Source of the DNA: Arctopsyche grandis
Taxonomy: Eukaryota; Arthropoda; Insecta; Trichoptera; Hydropsychidae
Length of the DNA: 64,000 nucleotides
Assembly (NCBI RefSeq): GCF_051622035.1
Contig: NC_135359.1
Location: 21,486,001 to 21,550,000, forward strand
Direction: 5' to 3'
Positions 25,061-35,967 of the stretch are shown piece after piece (positions within the stretch are counted from its first letter, which is position 1; each line of letters starts with the position of its first letter). A program made the position numbers and the translations under genes. The notes under the pieces were generated by a model. The model did not search any database and was not told the origin of the DNA. It saw only the letters and a list, made by a program, of their open reading frames with translations.

Positions 25061-28000
25061 ATGTTTACCGTCATACATATGTACATTTGTAGAATGTGTT
25101 TTATACTAAAAAATGGCAAAGTTTGAAAACGAGCTAAGAAGAGGTTAGTAAAAATACAATGATTGACCATAGATGTCGTGTAAAATAATTTAATAAATTT
25201 CGTATTTTAATAAATAATAATTTTTAATAATTTTCGTATTTTAATAAGCCCGTATTTTAATAAATTTCGGTAAGTACAATATAAATCAGTTTTCGGCCAG
25301 TATTTTATTATTAAATGTTAGTATAAATAACAAATGGACAGTATAAAAATTTGAAGTATGTATATTCGCCAGAATAAATGGCAATGCCTGTTGGATAGAA
25401 TTGTCTACCAAGATTGCATCAACCTTGCGATACCAACCAATAAGTAAATATAAATACAGTTTTATATAAATGCTATGCAGTTTAATACAGACTAAAATAC
25501 TTACCGGTAAAATACAAGCAATTAATAAATTGTTAAATAAAAGTATTGCGATTATAGTGTCGTTTCCATTATTTAATAATACTTTGAATCGACCGAATCT
25601 AATTTTGTTTGGGAACAAAAGCCTCATCTGCATACAAGTTGGTCATTGAAAAACTGCTACGACAGACAATTTGTTAGTCATGTCTGTGGACATATTATCT
25701 GTTATATTATACATACATATGTATGTCTAATGAAAAATTATAGAAACAAGCATTAAGGTAAATTTTTTTTTTTTTTTAATAGACGTTCGCGAATCCTGCA
25801 GCGTGGGTATTTTTTAACGAAAAGATCGGTCCTCGCCGATACTATTCATCACCATTGAAATCCATAAAGTAAATCGACCGTTCGTCATACGTTCGTGTAG
25901 CCTGAAAAAAAGAGACACGAAAAGGGTTAATCATCACCGAGTCACTTCACAATACGGTGGGTGGATGTCGGTATATATCACCGAAGGGGAAAATACAGGA
26001 GGGTGGGAATTTTCGCGAACCCCTGAATTGATTTGTTCCTGTGGGCGAAGGTTGTCGCCGTGAAAACCATTTGATTTACGCGCCGAAACCGTAGTATTGT
26101 CTCCAGAATTCTGAGGATAAAGAGGGTTACCGCCCACGATTCTCATCATGTAGCCCGGCTTAACCCTTCGACGCGATAATTACGAGAGTTTCGACCTCGC
26201 GCGTTCCCCCGCTCCAATTAGCAGGCGAGATAACGACGGTATGCTAAACTACAGCTACGAAGCAAATGGCTACGATGGTGATGTGGAACGCACAATGGTT
26301 ATTACCCTTTACAAGACTGTTAGAGAATTATCACTGCTATTGAATAGTATTTAAAAAGGGAACCACTATGGGCACACACAGCTCCTTTTTCATTTTCTCC
26401 CCTCATAGATATAGAATATACATAGATATGCCTTTACATACAAATTTCGTTGGAGATGTTGTCGCCATTAACTGAGGGGTGCGGGGGGCTTAACTAGCGG
26501 GGAAGTGGTGAAAAAAAAGTCGACGCAGCGATCGTTAGTGGTCAGCAACCAGTTTATGTACATATGTACATGCACTGAAGTTTTATTTTATTGGACACTC
26601 CGCGTGACAGTAAACCAAACTAATAAAGCCATATTAAGAAAAAAATATTTAGCTATACACACTTTAATAAACTACAAATGTATGTTACTATAATAAAACC
26701 ATCATTAACTATTACAATATTTAAATATTAGTAACTTCCACGAGGATCAATTTTAAAGCTAACACTTTAATATTTAGTTCATTGTTTTAAACTTAATGTC
26801 GATTTCTGAATTTCTTTCAGTGCCAACAAAATATACATACGTGTGCATTTAGAGACATCTGTGGCAGCGGTTGTCGACCGCTGTTCAATCACTGCATACA
26901 ACACTACATATGTACATCGCGTCGATATTTTATTATGTGTTAAAATACTAGTATAATTGAAGACATTATATATTAATTCTTACTTATGATATGTGATGCC
27001 ATCCACCTTTTTATGTTTTCTTGAGTAATTGTAACACAATTTCACTGAATACGTTGGCATTTTCGAAAAACGTCAATCAACCTTCCGACTTAGAAGCTAA
27101 CTAGCTACTGAGAGAGAGTGTTCATAATGTGTAATTTTTTTTGTTTGTACATGGTCCAACAGGGTGATCGGCTTAGAGCGTAAGGGCGTATCTATGGTAT
27201 TCTATATCTATGCTACGTAGTCAATTTCGAGCGTAGCAATAATTTGTTTATCATATCTGAGGTTGTTTATCACTTAAAAAAATAAGAATCCTGTGCCATT
27301 ACTGAGTACCTTCGATAATGCTCTTGTTTACTACTAACTAATAACCATAAAGGCAGATCTATAGTGGTAGCTGTGTGTCCAAATCCAGGAACAAATTGAA
27401 ACAACTTATCAGGTAGAAAATGTGTTCATAGTTACGATCCTCAAGAACGAGGCACACGACTACACAGAATTTTACTTCCTTGAATTATTTTCAGTTTATT
27501 AGCTCTTCTTTACAACACATTGTTTTCTCATAGAATGTTGCTACTGTCCACTTCTTCTATCTATTATGTTTTTCTTACTATTTTCATGTTTCTTTATTTA
27601 CCATTGTTTTTTGTCATATTATTTAATATTGATATGATTCAATGACATATTCACTTTTATTATATTTATGTAATATTTACTTGCTAATATATTAAAATGG
27701 GTTTTCCTGTAATTAAATTAAACCAAATGACTAAAAACTGCATGAATTCCCTTATCGGTGCTATTGTAAGAGTATTTCTCCAGTAATTTTCCATTTAAAG
27801 TGGATTAAATTTACTCAAACATGTATTAATGGTTAATAATAAGTAATTTAACGAGATCTAAAATTCGAATTGCTTTCTATCTATTTGCATGTATGTAATT
27901 ATTGACATTTTGAGTTTTCGTTTAAGAAAAACATTTATTTGCATGAAATGCTGTGATATATACATATGTATATCGATCATAGTCTGCTATGCATAGTGAA

Positions 28001-28721
28001 ATATGTAAGCTCTTTCTCAGATTTCACTCTCGCCAACAAAGAACTCGAGAATTTCGAAGAAATATCGAATTTCACTAGTATAATAAATTTCAATACTACA
28101 AAAATATATACGTTCAATAGTAAATTGTGGAAATTTGAGAATAAAATTGAAAATTTAATACAATGGTTATTGAAATGTAATTAGAAAATGGTTTAAAGAC
28201 AAAAATATTTTTTTTTCTGAAATCAAATGATAGGCTATGATGAAATTATAAATATGTACTACATATTTGTATTTGTATTTTTTTTGTCTCACTGTACTGC
28301 TTTCTTTTATATTTTATTGTGTGTGCCAATTTAAATAAAAATAAATATAAACCTATTCCATGTTTATACAAACATCCATAATACTAGCGATTTAGTTGAA
28401 TTTTTTTGTAACAACAGTATGTATGTATCTATTTACTATATATAGAACAAATTTTTGTAATCTTTCATTTTACTTGTACAAAATGAACACACATTGACAC
28501 ACACCAAACATAATCATACCACAAATATAATACAAACAATATACATAATTGCATGAAAAATTCATCAGGTATTAGTTTTAAGGAAGAATAGAAAGGAAAT
28601 GAGAGGCGAGTAAGTTCATAAGTTATTTCATGACAATTGTATTTTATGTGTACATATATGTATATAAAAAATACAATTCATTGTACTCGCATTCAGGTAA
28701 AGATATTCAACATAATTGCCA
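25061..28721. other. Non-coding stretch with a GC-richer island
   Basis: Mostly AT-rich without supported features. Positions about 25790-26480 are GC-richer, with CG dinucleotides and a minus-strand frame at 25934-26149 that has neither recognisable domains nor convincing splice sites. It may be regulatory or a first exon that I cannot confirm. Confidence 0.35.
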
Positions 28722-28864
28722 GGCTGAAAACCAGACTGGTACAAGTGACATTTAAAAAAAAGCTGGTTTAAGTGCTAAAATAATAGCATTTCATATATGC
28801 TATTATTTTAATACTTAAACCAGATTTTTTTAAAAATGTCACTTGTACCAGTCTGGTTTTCAGC
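28722..28864. mobile_element. Near-perfect foldback element
   Basis: GGCTGAAAACCAGACTGGTACAAGTGACATT is complemented exactly at the right end, and the inner part (AGCTGGTTTAAGTGCTAAAATAATAGCAT) also folds back with few mismatches, leaving only a few bases of loop. The whole 143 bp would form one hairpin. No clear target duplication. Confidence 0.8.
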
Positions 28865-29705
28865 CCGTCAATTGATATATGTATATGGTTATTCCATATA
28901 CGTATATATTATAGTTAAGTTATTAGTAGTAGTAACATTAAATTTGTTTATGCAATTGGACATTAGTCTCTTTTGAAAGTAAAAATGCCATGGATTTTCA
29001 CATGTTAAAATAGATCATCATTACTATGTATATAATGGACATAATGTTGTTTATAGAGTTTGAGAATTATCTCATTATATTCTCTTTTTGATGTTTGTAA
29101 TGAGTACATTTTTAGTCAGATTTAAAATCATGATATTTTAGAATATAAATATAATAATTAGAAAATTTGTGAAAAACTATATATATATTATTTATATAAC
29201 ATATCTATATATTGTACAATCAGTAGACAGCAGACATTTGTTCATAATACAAAATTATTAAATTCTATTTGCATAAATACACAAACACATCATTTTCTTT
29301 TAATTTTATTGTAAAAATATATTATATGTATATTAATTTCGTATGTGTGAAGGACAAGCCTCAATTCAGTAGTACTAACTTAAGTAGAATTCTCAAAATT
29401 TTCATCAAATCATTCTCGTACTGAAAGTCTGTAATATTTTAGTAATACCAGTATACAGTCAATATAAGACAATCAAATAACGACAAATTAACATATTATT
29501 GTGATTGATGCGAGAATGCTTAAACAATGCGATATACGTGTCTTTTTAAAAAATTATCACAAAATTTACGTCAATATTATTAATTTAACGCGAAATTAAA
29601 AATTGCAATATAAACATACATAATGGCTTATAAAAATAATAAATCTATTTTACAAATTAAAATTATGACACAAAACTAAAAATAAATATAATATTATAAG
29701 TAGCA
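28865..29705. other. AT-rich downstream region of the kinesin gene
   Basis: Lies downstream of the stop codon of the minus-strand kinesin gene and probably includes its 3' untranslated region close to 29705. No other feature is supported. Confidence 0.4.
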
Positions 29706-32315
29706 CTAAGAATCTTTGGGCTGTACCATCGTAGGCTGAGCTAGTGCGAGATTGCGTCTAGCAGCTGCCGTCGAACAATGTCCCACTTGTGTGGCGAAAC
29801 GAAGTGTCGACAATGACTCCTGACAGCAATCTTCATACGGTGCAGCAGCGGCTACTAAGAGAGCTTTAGCAGCACCGCCCAACTGCGGCTCAAGTAAACG
29901 GGTCAATTTTGAATTTCTAAATGGCACGTGTTCCTGCTTCTGTTGAAGAGCCAAAATAACCTGAAAAATAAAACATTAGTATGATAATTGTTACATATTT
30001 AAAATATTTCTAATTGCAATATATGTAATACACACCTGTCCAAGTTCACTCAAACTGCGATTGATATTTTTAGTTTCTTTGAGCCTCTGTGTATTCTTTG
30101 CACTCTCACTACCAGCTAGATCCACTAGACATATTCTACTGCTTAATGTCAATGCTTTTGCCGCATGAGTGGCAATGAGACGCACCCGTGTCACACTGTG
30201 TGATCTGGAAGACCGTTCGTTGGCTGACGTTGCCGCAGTTTGTCGATTCATCTGAGCCCTTGAGGCCAATATCAACAATTCGTCTGCTGATTTCACTTCC
30301 TATATAAACATTAAGTTAGCAATGAGGACGGTATGACTTCGATTAACTATGACATTCACTGTCTTATTACATTATACCTGCTCTGAAAGATTAGTAACAT
30401 ATACGTCACTACCTTTTGCATCGGTCATTCGGATTTCAAAGTCTCTCGGGTCTCTTGTGGGTTCTAATAAATCGTACAGATGCTCGTTGTAAATTTCCAA
30501 AAACGATGCATGCACTGTGTATTTCCAACTGAAGTATCAAAATACAAAATAAGTCGATGATTTTTAGCAATATAATATTTGAATACAAATATGGTCATAT
30601 ATTCTTACCCGGATTTGGAGAGGATATTAATTGAATCAAAAATCATTTTACAACATCTTGGAATTATTCCTAAATCAGCTAAAGAACCTTCCATCGTATA
30701 CGTTTTACCTGTGATTCAACATATGTATTTTGTTAGAACGATTTATTAGATACATTTAAGCAAAATAAACTTTTGTTTTTTTCTCAAACTATGAAAAATC
30801 GACAAAACAAAATATATACCTGATCCGGTTTGTCCATATGCAAAAATACAAGCATTGTAGCCATCAAGTGCGCTTTGGATTAAACATGAAACCTCTTCCC
30901 AAATATCTTCCTGACTACTTGAAGGGCCAAAAACTCTGTCAAACTATTAGAACATAATTAGTAAATAAATAATAATGTAATTCCAAACATGTTTATATTT
31001 TGAAAAATGACTGAATAACCAAATTTACAATCAGTAAGTGTGAATTAATAAAGATTTGTATTTGAGTTTAAGCCACAGGATGAAAATAGTGACAATTGAA
31101 TGAACCTTAAAGTCATATTTTGTCAATCGTCGATTTGCTTCGAATCGTTCCATTTCGAGTGTGCACGCGTCTGGAAAACTCATCATAGCCACAGTTCGTC
31201 CCTCAGCCAGTGGTGGTCGCACACGGAATATAACTCGTATATTACCTAAAATAGAAGACATTCAGCAAAAATGCAAATATATTATATATCAGGATTACAT
31301 TCAAAGAGTGTTATATCACCTTTGAGATCTTGTAGTTTGTTGTGTAAGCTTCTACGTTCCCACTCCAAGCGCAGTGTATTTTCTTGCAATATTTCAATAT
31401 CTTCAGCTTGTTTAGATATAACCTGTAGGATAGTAATTATATAAAAAAGTGATAAAATAAAAAACCTCAACTAGGTGATAATGTAATATAAATTCATAAT
31501 TGTTTTTTGTAATCAAATATAAATAATGAATATAAAACCTGTTCTTGTTGTTTGTTAATTTTTTCGCTGCGAGAATGTCTTGCAGTAATATCTTGCAACT
31601 TCTGTTTTGTCTCGTCCAATTCCGTTTCAGCCCTGCTCAATTCCTCATTCAGACGATAGTTATCCTGATTCACCATCTCACACTCATTGGTGACGGCATT
31701 CAAACTATCGGTGGTAACTTTCAAATTATCACTCAACTTGGAAATGAGAGATTCGTTCGACCCTATCGTACTTTCGAGGCATTTAACACGCTCGGTTAAG
31801 AACTCTCGCTCGGCTCGAAGTTCTATCAGGTCCTCGTCTCGCTCGTCTTGAGAATTCTTCAGGTCGAGATAGGTCGCTTTCATAGATTTGTGCTTCTCGA
31901 GCAAGTCGTTGTATCGAGCTTTGAAGTCGTAGGGGGGGATTTTTTTTGAAACGACCGTTTTAGGAGGCGCGGTAGCGTTCGGTATGGGGCGCATCTTTTT
32001 GGCGGAGGCCTGGGGGGCGGAGGCCGGGGGGGCGACGCGTTTTCGGGCCAGGGTTGGGCCGACCGTGTTCCGAACCGATGACTTGTTCTCTTTGAGGGTG
32101 TTTGGCGGCGGGAGTAAAGGATGGACGCGAGGATAGTTGGCTCCGTTGCGATCGATTACGGGGCGACGGTTTGCTGCCTGCTGGCTCTGCAGCTTTTGGA
32201 GTTCAGACACGGATTTACTTCGTCTGAGTTGGGTTCTGGTCCTGATCGAGAACGACTCCTTGGCATGAGCTGGTGTCGCTTTGCCGGTGCCGCGGGGGCC
32301 CCACTTGTTGTCCAT
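29706..32315 (-). CDS. ncd: Kinesin-14 motor protein (Ncd/KIFC1 type)
   Basis: Minus-end-directed microtubule motor; in the family it cross-links and focuses spindle microtubules. Eight exons with matching phases: 32315-31539, 31422-31320, 31245-31106, 30943-30820, 30708-30609, 30528-30378, 30299-30036, 29960-29706, giving 637 residues (Drosophila Ncd has 700). Order: a basic Ser/Pro-rich tail (residues 1 to about 125), a coiled coil (about 130-290), then a C-terminal motor from the neck junction [13 protein letters not shown] at about 293. Motifs seen: P-loop GQTGSGKT (377-384), switch I NERSSRSH (492-499), switch [10 protein letters not shown] (523-530), then [11 protein letters not shown]-terminal motor with this neck defines kinesin-14. 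The start is the first ATG of the exon. Ortholog assignment to ncd is by overall match. Confidence 0.93.
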
Positions 32316-32509
32316 CCTCGGAGATCGGGTAACAATACGGTTGACGAACGTTCGAAATAGTGCTCGACTGTTTGAACGCGAGACGTTAGCCGGCGGCTAG
32401 CTAGCAACTCACTTCACGGCCATACACCAAGTGACGCTTCCGAAATTAGTTTTATATTCCACATATATAACAATGTCGGGCCGTTTATACATACCTCTTC
32501 TTAAGTGTG
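32316..32509. promoter_or_regulatory. Upstream region of the kinesin gene
   Basis: Lies between the kinesin start codon and the first recognisable LINE sequence, so leader and promoter must be short or start within the repeat. I see no convincing TATA box on the minus strand. Confidence 0.3.
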
Positions 32510-32773
32510 TAGTAGGTTTTAGACGTGGTCTTCAGACCAGGATAGGTGTGTGTGCAGGCGTATGCTGAAGATCCCATTGACCAAAAAAGTCACAAATGAA
32601 GCTGCTCAGCATGATAGGGAGAGGCAGGGAACTTGTTTCTGTCATCAAGTGGAGAAAGATCGAGTATCTTGGACATATGATACGGGGTCTAAAATACGAA
32701 TTTCTCCGTTTGATACTCATGGGAAAAAAAAAGTAGAAAATGTATTGGCAGGAAGTTGTATAGGCTTCGAAAC

Positions 32774-32965
32774 GGTTCGGTGATTACTAGTCAAATGTGA
32801 ACCGGTCACTCTAGATCGGCGACACGTGATCACCCGTCACACTAAAACTGGTTGACCAATTTTAGGGTGTGACCAGTTTTCTCGTGACGGGTGATCACGT
32901 GTGACCGATCTAGAGCGATCGGTTGTCCTGTGACCGGTTCACATTTGACTAGTAATCACCGAACC
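32774..32965. mobile_element. Foldback hAT-type MITE inside LINE fragment
   Basis: The inverted repeats start GGTTCGGTGATTACTAG and end with the complement CACCGAACC; pairing extends almost to the centre (GTGATCACCCGTCAC / GTGACGGGTGATCAC). It is flanked by perfect 8-bp duplications TTCGAAAC at 32766-32773 and 32966-32973. The ends match the MITEs at 4107 and 58710. Confidence 0.9.
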
Positions 32966-32997
32966 TTCGAAACATACGCTTGTGGACCGATATAAGG

Positions 32998-33177
32998 TCT
33001 GTTCATACCTATCCAGCACGACCCGAATCCTGCAAGTACGGACAGTATTCTTTAATACATTCTAAATGGACGCGCATGAATGCGTAAATGCGCATGCGTA
33101 TAATGTACCAAAGAATACTATCCGCACTTGCAGGACACCTGCAGGATACGGGTCGTGTTGGATTGGTATGAACAGAT
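32998..33177. mobile_element. Second foldback MITE inside the same LINE fragment
   Basis: TCTGTTCATACCTATCCA at the left and its near-complement ending GGTATGAACAGA at the right flank a long imperfect palindrome with ACGACCCGAATCCTGCAAG arms. The LINE reading frame on either side (tggaccgatat / aacgccgaagg) becomes continuous when it is removed, and a TATAA may be the target duplication. Confidence 0.75.
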
Positions 33178-33484
33178 CTATAAACGCCGAAGGTCTATTC
33201 CGAGCCGCTGAAAACCAATGCGGATATCTGCAAATAATCGACGAGGTGGTCTCCAACGTCTGGATGCAAATAAGGCATTAGGAAGGAGAATTTTAGAAGT
33301 GGTTTTTTTATTTTTGAAAAATAATATCCAATTCCACGAGGTCTAGTTTATCGAAAAGAAACCTGCTGAAATATTTTTTGCTCCTGATTTAAGTAGTTAA
33401 ACATAATTGTTTATTATTTAACTTTCACCTGTCTGAAAAACCCCCCAGTAATAGATATTTTTTATATGTATTACTGTATACTAA

Positions 33485-33833
33485 TGTAACATGGGACATT
33501 ATGGGGATTAGTCGCCGCCTAGAGTGCATTCGGGAGTGGACAATGGGGACCCTCGGACTAGGCCGAACGGCACTTCCCGCTAGTCCTCAAAATCCTGAGA
33601 GCGTGAGATTGTTTTTGACTGTAAAACTGTACGTTCTAGACAATAGAGAAACAAACGGATCAGGGAAGCTGTAGTGAGCAGCTTGCCCTTCATTAAGAGG
33701 TACTTAGATCATATCAACTCATTCTGGAACGAGCGCTCGCTGGGCGTGGATATCCCGAATTAGTCAATAAATGCTGCGAAGCGATTTTGGCCTTTCATTT
33801 GGATCCTCCATCCACCCCTACGCAGCACTACAA
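33485..33833 (+). mobile_element. Solo LTR-like element (TGTAAC...CACTACA)
   Basis: It starts TGTAACATGGGAC and ends GCAGCACTACA, has a polyadenylation signal CAATAAATGC at about 33764 and no coding sequence. The downstream part (AATAAATGCTGCGAAGCGA...GGATCCTCCA) and the ACTTCCCGCTAG segment match the minus-strand element at 44621-44938, which supports the LTR interpretation. No clear target duplication is visible. Confidence 0.55.
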
Positions 33834-33867
33834 ATTGCTTCAATAAACTATTACGAATTTAATGACA

Positions 33868-33888
33868 CCCCCCCCCCCCCCCCCCCCC
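33868..33888. repeat. Poly-C run of 21
   Basis: An uninterrupted run of 21 cytosines in otherwise AT-rich DNA. It is prone to sequencing and replication length error. Confidence 0.9.
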
Positions 33889-34154
33889 GAGTATTCTGAA
33901 ATATGTATGTTGTGTAATGTCGAAACATGATCAACACATCAAAATTAAAAGCTAGTATGATAATCTTACATAGTTCTAACATATGTGAAATAAAAATACA
34001 AACTCAAAACCCAATATAGCTTCTCAACAAGTATTTTCATAAGCTAACCAAACTCATCCTCAATTTTTTTTCTTAAAATAAAAAAAAGCACTACATAAAT
34101 ATATTATTTATATTATTAGAAAAATATATTATTCTAGTAAATTTTATAAACTTA

Positions 34155-35432
34155 TTAGGTGGGCTGAAAAGTTCGTAGGCTGACACATATATGGCGCTAC
34201 TAATATTAAATCCATATGATTTTTAGTTAGCCCTAACCTTCAAAAGACACGTGTATACATTTGACAGCTGTCGTATTATTAGTTTGTGAGCTATAGCATT
34301 TTGAGTGAAGCAACTTTTATAAGTTTGAAAAAATGGATAAAAAGGAATTTCGTGTGTTAATAAAGCATTGCTTTTTGGCGAAAAAAAATACTATTGAAGC
34401 CAAGGCTTGGCTTGATAAACATTATTCGGACCTTGCACCAGGAAAATCAACCGTTAAGAAGTGGTTTGCTAAGTTTAAACGAGGCGAAATGAGAACCGAA
34501 GACGATGCACGCAGTGGACGCCCCAAAGAGGCTGCTACCGACGAAAACAAAAAAGTCCACAAAATAATTTTGGATTAACGTAAAGTGAAGTTGATTGAGA
34601 TATTTGAGACCCTAAAGATATTAAAGGAACGTGTTGGACATATCGTGAATGAATATTTGGGTATGCAAAAGCTCTGTTCGAAGTGGGTGCCGCGCGAGCT
34701 CACAATCGACCAAAAAGAACAACGAATTGATGATTCTGAGCAGTGTTTGGAGCTGTTCAATCGTAATAAACCCGAATTTTTGCGTCGATATGTGACAATG
34801 GATGAAACATGGTCCATCATTTCACACCGGAGTCCAATCGACAGTCAGCGGAGTGGACTGCACGTGATGAAGTGACTCCAAAGCGTGGAAAGACGCAAAA
34901 GTCGGCTGGCAAGGTTATGGCATCAGTATTTTGGGATGCGCATGGTATAATATTCATCGACTATCTTAAAAAGGGAAAAACCATAAACAGCGACTCTTAC
35001 GTAGCGTTATTGTAGCGTTTGAAGGACGAAATCGCGGAAAAACAGCCCCATTTGAAGAAGAAGAAAGTGCTGTTTCAACAAGACAATGCACCGTGTCACA
35101 AATCAATGAAAACGATGGCAAAATTGCATGAATTGGGCTTCGAATTGCTTCTGCATCCACCGTATTCTCCAGATCTGGCCCCCAGCGACTTTTTCCTGTT
35201 CTCAGATGCTCGCTGGACAGAAATTTTGCGCCGATGAAGAGGTAATCGCCGAAACTGAAGCCTATTTTGAGGCTAAAGACAAATCGTACTATAAAAATGG
35301 TATCGAAAAATTGTATGACCGCTATAATCGTTGTATCGCCCTCGAAGGCAACTATAGTGAATAATAAAATCAAATTCTAACAAAAAAAGGATTTTTTTCT
35401 ATGCTAGCCTACGAACTTTTCAGCCCAACTGT
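34155..35432 (+). pseudogene. Mariner transposon with broken transposase gene
   Basis: A full-length 1278-bp element with TA on each side (34153-34154, 35433-35434) and inverted ends sharing GGGCTGAAAAGTTCGTAGGC. The transposase reading frame starts at 34333 (MDKKEFRVLIKH) and keeps family landmarks in order: WFAKFKRGEMRTED with SGRP in the N-terminal helix-turn-helix part, MDETW (first catalytic Asp), QDNAPCH (second) and PPYSPDLAPSDF (third), a D,D34D pattern. It is inactivated by an in-frame stop at 34576-34578, a frameshift near 34810, a second stop at 35013-35015 and a further frameshift near 35200-35230. Both termini look intact, so it could in principle be mobilised by a transposase supplied elsewhere. 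Confidence 0.92.
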
Positions 35433-35743
35433 TATGTAGATATTGTTAGACAACGATGTTACAATTTACGTATATATCTAAAGTAAATATATATTCCAAT
35501 GTGACCAAATGTCAATTTGTTACATAACAATTAAAAACAAACTGTCTTTGGAAAATATAATTATTTATTTTTTTCTTTCAGTCCAAAATATCGTATAATA
35601 ATACAATAATTATTAACATTCGTAAATGCGTTAGTAGTCAAATTATTTAACAACATAAATAAAAAAATAAGAACAGAATTAGACAAATGTTTGATTTCAT
35701 GTTTTGGATACCTAAAAGATAATCCACGAATTTATATTAGAAC

Positions 35744-35825
<82 letters not shown>

Positions 35826-35967
35826 ATATGTATTTGACATGCATTTACATAAATATTTTCTTTAATGCAAGTTAAGAAACATAAATAAAAGATTATGTTT
35901 TAAAAAAAGGAATAATTATAATGTAAAATTCCATCATTTGTCAGCGTTCTTTTTATAAAAAATAATG
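35433..35967. other. Intergenic region between mariner and Transportin-3, with a (TA)n tract
   Basis: Contains a (TA)n microsatellite at 35747-35817 and probably the 3' untranslated region of the minus-strand Transportin-3 gene. Nothing else is supported. Confidence 0.5.

Larger units (their letters stand above)
32510..33281 (+). pseudogene. RTE-type LINE 3' fragment interrupted by two MITEs
   Basis: Plus-strand frames give RRMLKIPLTKKVTNEA, then (after a frameshift) the conserved C-terminal segment KWRKIEYLGHMIRG followed by KYEFLRLI. After the two insertions the ORF end resumes with NAEGLFRAAENQCGYLQII and stops at about 33279. The same C terminus is seen in the copy at 62886-63158. A palindromic MITE at 32774-32965 and another at about 32998-33177 split the sequence. 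The copy is dead: 5'-truncated, frameshifted and twice interrupted. Confidence 0.8.

Noticed and set aside
25934-26149. Minus-strand 71-codon frame in a GC-richer island
   Set aside because: No signal peptide, domain or splice site supports it; kept only as a note on the island.
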